From the NCBI GenBank assembly GCA_021736565.1, contig JAIPFO010000005.1, positions 1 through 26,213 on the forward strand: 26,213 nucleotides of DNA, in the 5' to 3' direction. Under the pieces are notes generated by a model. The model was not told where the DNA came from, ran no database searches, and saw only the letters and a program-made list of their open reading frames with translations. This document shows, piece after piece, positions 23,063-26,213 of this stretch. The position numbers and the translations under genes are program-made. Every line of letters begins with the position of its first letter. Within the stretch, counting starts at the first letter, position 1. The stretch comes from Phycisphaerae bacterium (GTDB taxonomy: Bacteria > Planctomycetota > Phycisphaerae > Sedimentisphaerales > SM23-30).

Positions 23063-24544
23063 CTAGGTGCTTTCAACTTCTATGGTAGGTATTTCGGGTA
23101 GTTTTGTTGGAATGGATGGGGGGATTTGCTCGATGACTCTCATTTTTTTCCATTTGCCGTGTAGAAACCTCAGGAGGAACAGGATGGCCAGCAAGCAGAC
23201 ATAGGCCGATGCGAACCCCCAGGCCAGGTAGAGGCCGTTGCCGGGGCCCCATTGGTTTTTGATGATGAAAATCGTGGGTAAGACCATGACGATCCAGCTT
23301 AACGAAATGGTCATGTACATGACAAACCGGGTATCGCCGGCGCCTTTGAGTGTGGCTGAGAAGATAATATTGCCGGAGTCGAAGATGCAGTAAAAGGCTA
23401 CAAAACAGAGTAACGTCTTTACGATGGGTTCAATCGCCGCAAATTCACCCTGGTCGGCGCAAGCCTTAAACGCAAAGATAAACACTCCTGGGGTCAGCCA
23501 GAATCCCAGTGCGATCAATGACATATAGCCGGTGGTCATGTATAATGCCGACCAGGTGCTTCGGGCGGCGAGAGTTGGGTTGTTTTTTCCGAGTGCCTGG
23601 CCGACCAGGGTCGAGAGGGCGATTCCCAGGCCGATCATCGGCATAAAGGCCAGCATGTTGATCTGGAATGCTATATTGGTGGCGGCCAGTGATGTGGCGT
23701 TGATTCGCCCGACAAATGCGACAAACAGTGCAAAGAAGGCCATGTCGAGGCAAAACTGGACGCGATTGGGCAGGCCGTATTTCATGAGTAGTTTGAAGAT
23801 TTCAAGATCTGGCTTGAAGCCGCTGAGGCTGGCAAATTCTTTTCGATATTTTTTTCTCAAAAAGGCGATAATAAATAATGCCGCTGAGACCGTCGTGGCG
23901 ATAACGGTTGCCCAGGCTGCCCCGGCGATTCCCATGCCTGCCCCTGCAAAGTGCCATGGGCCCAGGGTGACCGTATCGAAAATGAGGTAATAGTCCAGGG
24001 CGATATTGATCAGGGTCGCGACCAGGTTCAGGTACAAGACGATCCATGTTTTACCTCGTCCGGTAAAAAAGCATGCTACCGTAGCGGTCAAAACGGTGGG
24101 GGTCATGCCGTAACAGAGCACTTTGAAGTAGATCACTTCATTGACCTGTATGCTGTGGGCATGGTCAAACCATCTGAAAATCGACTCAGCCAGTGGTATT
24201 ATGGCTATCATGACTATACCGGCCAGAAGGGAGAAGTATATGCCCTGCCATACTGCCGGGCCAACCCGCCATGGGCGATTGGCCCCGGTATATTGGGCTA
24301 CGAAGGTGTTGACGTAGTTGCCGGTGCCCATAAAAAAGCTGATAAATACGAATGCGGTGATCCCTGCGGGCATTGCGGCGCTCATCGTGTCTGTAGAATG
24401 CCAGGTGAGGAACACCCGGTCGATGAACATCTGGATGGTTGAGGTTCCCGTGCTGAGTATCAGTGGAAATGCTAGGTGAAGGACCTGGCGGCATCCACCG
24501 GGGCCTTGCCATCGATCTTTTATTCGGTTCAGGTTTGGTGTCAT
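23063..24544 (-). CDS. MATE family efflux transporter
   Basis: 493 residues with about twelve membrane segments in two halves, the size and pattern of multidrug and toxin extrusion proteins that export cationic compounds in exchange for Na+ or H+. Recognisable family features are the first helix region (FPLILSTGTSTIQMFIDRVFL), the GIVMIAIIPLAESI and FFTGRGKTWIVLYLNLVATLINIALDYYLIF stretches, and the second-half equivalent IGLGIALSTLVGQALGKN. The substrate cannot be read. The ATG at 24544 lacks a clear ribosome binding site. It diverges from the acetyltransferase gene at 24712; the spacer holds one intergenic repeat. Confidence 0.92.
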   Translation of the reverse strand: MTPNLNRIKDRWQGPGGCRQVLHLAFPLILSTGTSTIQMFIDRVFLTWHSTDTMSAAMPAGITAFVFISFFMGTGNYVNTFVAQYTGANRPWRVGPAVWQGIYFSLLAGIVMIAIIPLAESIFRWFDHAHSIQVNEVIYFKVLCYGMTPTVLTATVACFFTGRGKTWIVLYLNLVATLINIALDYYLIFDTVTLGPWHFAGAGMGIAGAAWATVIATTVSAALFIIAFLRKKYRKEFASLSGFKPDLEIFKLLMKYGLPNRVQFCLDMAFFALFVAFVGRINATSLAATNIAFQINMLAFMPMIGLGIALSTLVGQALGKNNPTLAARSTWSALYMTTGYMSLIALGFWLTPGVFIFAFKACADQGEFAAIEPIVKTLLCFVAFYCIFDSGNIIFSATLKGAGDTRFVMYMTISLSWIVMVLPTIFIIKNQWGPGNGLYLAWGFASAYVCLLAILFLLRFLHGKWKKMRVIEQIPPSIPTKLPEIPTIEVEST

Positions 24545-24612
24545 AGAGGAATGTCAGGAAATTACGGGTTCGGGTTTAAGTCAAATTTACATACCGGACG
24601 ATAATAGCATAA

Positions 24613-24690
24613 TTGTGACATTTTTGTCATAAGTATTTTCGAAGCTCCTTTTCAGGCTCTTAAAGGGTGATGATGAGGCCGCCGTCACTA
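24613..24690 (+). repeat. dispersed intergenic repeat with altered head palindrome
   Basis: The head reads TGACATTTTTGTCATAAGTATT; both arms of the palindrome differ from the copy at 5191 yet still pair (TGACA with TGTCA), as in compensatory change. The core (CCTTTTCAGGCTCTTAAAGG) is recognisable, the tail weak. Confidence 0.6.
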
Positions 24691-24711
24691 TAGAATATTG
24701 ATGTGGGATTT

Positions 24712-25278
24712 ATGATAAACTCAAGAGACGATTATAAACGCTATCTGACGGGTGACTGGCACGCTTCATCGCGGCCCTCTTGGCGAGATCCGATCTGGAC
24801 GTTTCAACGGCTGTTGCGGCGACTGGAATATTATACGAATTGCAAGTCCTCTTTTTTTTCCGGCCCGTATCGTCGGATATTAAGGTACCGGTATAATCGT
24901 CTGGGCCTGAAATTGGGATTTTCAATCCCCATTAACGTGTTCGGTCCCGGTTTGCGGCTGATCCATCCCGGCACGATTGTTGTAAACGGCAATGCCAGGA
25001 TCGGGTCGAATTGTCTTGTAAATACTTGTGTGGTCATTGGTTGCGCTGCCGGGGCCCCGGAGGCGGCACCGGTACTTGGTGATAATATTTTTATCGGCGC
25101 GGGTGCCAAGGTGATCGGGGCGGTAAGGATCGCCGATGATATTGCGATTGGTGCCAACGCGGTGGTTATGCATGATTTTATTGAACCGGGGATCACAATC
25201 GCAGGAATACCTGCTAAAAAGGTAAGTGATAAAAGTTCAGAGGGATATTTGATCAGGGGGACGGCGGTAAAGGCATAA
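24712..25278 (+). CDS. serine O-acetyltransferase-like hexapeptide protein
   Basis: 188 residues. The C-terminal two-thirds is a left-handed beta-helix of hexapeptide repeats like that of serine acetyltransferases and exopolysaccharide acetyltransferases: LRLIHPGTIVVNGNARIGSNC, then VVIGCAAGAPEAAPVLGDNIFIGAGAKVIGAVRIADDIAIGANAVV, ending GITIAGIPAKKV. The His in LIHPG is the likely catalytic base. The short N-terminal part lacks the full helical domain of CysE, so an acetyl transfer to a sugar or other hydroxyl group is at least as likely as cysteine synthesis. I use the ATG at 24712 because the open frame's GTG at 24703 has no ribosome binding site. It is convergent with the HAD gene, 19 bases apart. 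Confidence 0.82.
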   Translation: MINSRDDYKRYLTGDWHASSRPSWRDPIWTFQRLLRRLEYYTNCKSSFFSGPYRRILRYRYNRLGLKLGFSIPINVFGPGLRLIHPGTIVVNGNARIGSNCLVNTCVVIGCAAGAPEAAPVLGDNIFIGAGAKVIGAVRIADDIAIGANAVVMHDFIEPGITIAGIPAKKVSDKSSEGYLIRGTAVKA

Positions 25279-25297
25279 AGGGATAGGGCTATATGGG

Positions 25298-25987
25298 TCA
25301 GTCCAAAAGATTCTGGAGAGTATTTGTATCGACCGTGGTGAGGTCGGGGCGTGTATAGGGGGTAGCTTTTTTGATGATTTCTTCCGGGTAGGTCGTAGCA
25401 ACTGCCAGGCATTTGATCCCAGCACCTAGAGCGGCCTGGATTCCCCAGGTGGAATCTTCGATGATAACGCACTGGTTGGGTGCGATTTTTGGGCTGTTAT
25501 TGAGTATTTTGTTGGTTTTTTCGAGTGTCATACAGAAACCCTGGGGATCGGGTTTACCGCGGAGTACATCTTCGGCGGCCACAATAACGGTAAAATAGTC
25601 GCTCAACTGGGTTTTTTTGAGGATAAATTCCACTTCATGTCGGAGGGCGCCTGAACAGATCGAACAGGGGATATTGTTGTCGCGCAGGTTTTTCAGCAGG
25701 TCGCGGACGCCGGGCAGTATGATGGAGTTCTCTTCGATATATTTTTGGAATTTAATGCTTTTCCGCTCGACAAGGTCTGCTATTTGGGATGGGGTGGGGG
25801 ATTCGCCTCGATTTTTGAGCCGTTCGGTGAAGCATTCGATGTCTGTATAGCCCAGGTAGGATTTCATATATTCCTCCCAGGTAAAGACAATGCCTTCTTC
25901 GAGGAAAATCTGTCGGAACATTTCAAAATGGGCGGATTCGGTATCGGCGATAACGCCGTCGAAGTCGAATATTACAAGTTTTAGCAT
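25298..25987 (-). CDS. HAD family hydrolase, beta-phosphoglucomutase-like
   Basis: 229 residues with all haloacid dehalogenase motifs: motif I FDFDGVIAD (nucleophile and acid/base aspartates, residues 8-10), motif II SGA (about 117), motif III with KPDP (about 145) and motif IV IEDSTWGIQAALGAG. The cap is a helical bundle inserted after motif I (C1 type), as in beta-phosphoglucomutase and many sugar-phosphate phosphatases. The reaction is thus phosphoryl transfer or hydrolysis on a small phosphorylated sugar; the exact substrate is open. No convincing ribosome binding site precedes the ATG at 25987. Confidence 0.9.
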   Translation of the reverse strand: MLKLVIFDFDGVIADTESAHFEMFRQIFLEEGIVFTWEEYMKSYLGYTDIECFTERLKNRGESPTPSQIADLVERKSIKFQKYIEENSIILPGVRDLLKNLRDNNIPCSICSGALRHEVEFILKKTQLSDYFTVIVAAEDVLRGKPDPQGFCMTLEKTNKILNNSPKIAPNQCVIIEDSTWGIQAALGAGIKCLAVATTYPEEIIKKATPYTRPDLTTVDTNTLQNLLD

Positions 25988-26102
25988 TGTTTTACCAGGT
26001 GAATTATATGTTAAGTTATTTATATACAGATACTTATGGGAATGGTGGGGGAGGTATTATCCCCATGGACTCCTGATTGTCAGGCCTGATTATATTAATG
26101 TT

Positions 26103-26117
26103 CGCATCAAAAGTCTA
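26103..26117 (-). repeat. possible inverted tail fragment of the intergenic repeat
   Basis: On the minus strand it reads TAGACTTTTGATGCG, similar to the tail GACTTTTGACG. It is short and could be chance. Confidence 0.3.
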
Positions 26118-26149
26118 TTGATATATTGAATTTACCGCTGAAATCCATA

Positions 26150-26177
26150 TTGACATTGTCGGATTAAATGCTATTAT
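26150..26177 (+). promoter_or_regulatory. strong promoter for a gene beyond the right edge
   Basis: TTGACA (26150-26155) and TATTAT (26172-26177), 16 bases apart. Transcription would start near 26184 and leave the window after about 30 bases, so the product is unknown. Confidence 0.6.
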
Positions 26178-26213
26178 ATTGCCAATCACTGCCGTGCCTG
26201 CTAATGGGTGTCG

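Noticed and set aside
877..24690. The dispersed repeats as a CRISPR array
   Set aside because: Copies are kilobases apart, in separate spacers, with no regular spacer units and no cas genes.

Overview
The window looks like chromosomal DNA from a Planctomycetota bacterium, most likely a Phycisphaerae-type lineage. This is inferred from gene content: a Tat-exported Gfo/Idh/MocA oxidoreductase, a DUF4954 hexapeptide-repeat protein, a UDPGP-type nucleotidyltransferase, a short PheT without its tRNA-binding OB domain, and several small lipoproteins. Base composition is balanced and spacers are fairly long. No tRNA, rRNA, transposase or CRISPR array was found.

Layout. Positions 1-713 (minus) hold the 5' part of a DUF362-type gene that runs off the left edge. 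It diverges from a Tat-exported oxidoreductase (1223-2617, plus) that ends in a strong terminator. Next is the most interesting block, 2843-9395 (plus): an arsR-type repressor with a near-consensus promoter, an ArsP/DUF318 permease, a small CPKC thioredoxin, a DGC zinc-binding protein, an ArsF-like CxxC lipoprotein, a 49-residue membrane protein, a thioredoxin fused to two cysteine-rich NosL/MerB-like modules, a chaperone/PPIase-like-thioredoxin fusion, and a CcdA-type electron transporter. My reading is a metal(loid)-inducible export plus envelope redox pathway. CcdA would carry reducing power across the membrane to the exported thioredoxin domains, which would act on a metal- or arsenic-thiol substrate handled by the NosL/MerB-like modules, while the permease exports the product. 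The substrate is not determined by sequence; arsenic, organoarsenic, mercury and copper are all possible.

After this block come a UDPGP nucleotidyltransferase (9667-11097, plus); a minus-strand cassette of RhuM-family protein, membrane protein and RsgA (11269-14788); a lipoprotein and a DUF4954 protein (15186-18023, minus); a probable 6S RNA with its own terminator (18261-18493, minus); pheT and a coiled-coil lipoprotein (18676-21888, minus); a decayed TPR gene (22103-22531, minus) below a small membrane protein; a MATE transporter (minus); a serine-acetyltransferase-like protein (plus); and a HAD phosphatase/mutase (minus). A good promoter at the right edge points to a gene just outside.

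Across this ordinary-looking gene order lies a family of intergenic repeats of roughly 75-100 bp. About ten copies are visible, never inside a confident gene. The best copies have a palindromic head, a conserved GCATCTTAAAG core and a tail containing GACTTTTGACG that is the imperfect inverse of the head, so each unit can form a hairpin. Nearly all point the same way regardless of the direction of neighbouring genes. This family and the redox/metal operon are the two items most worth following up.
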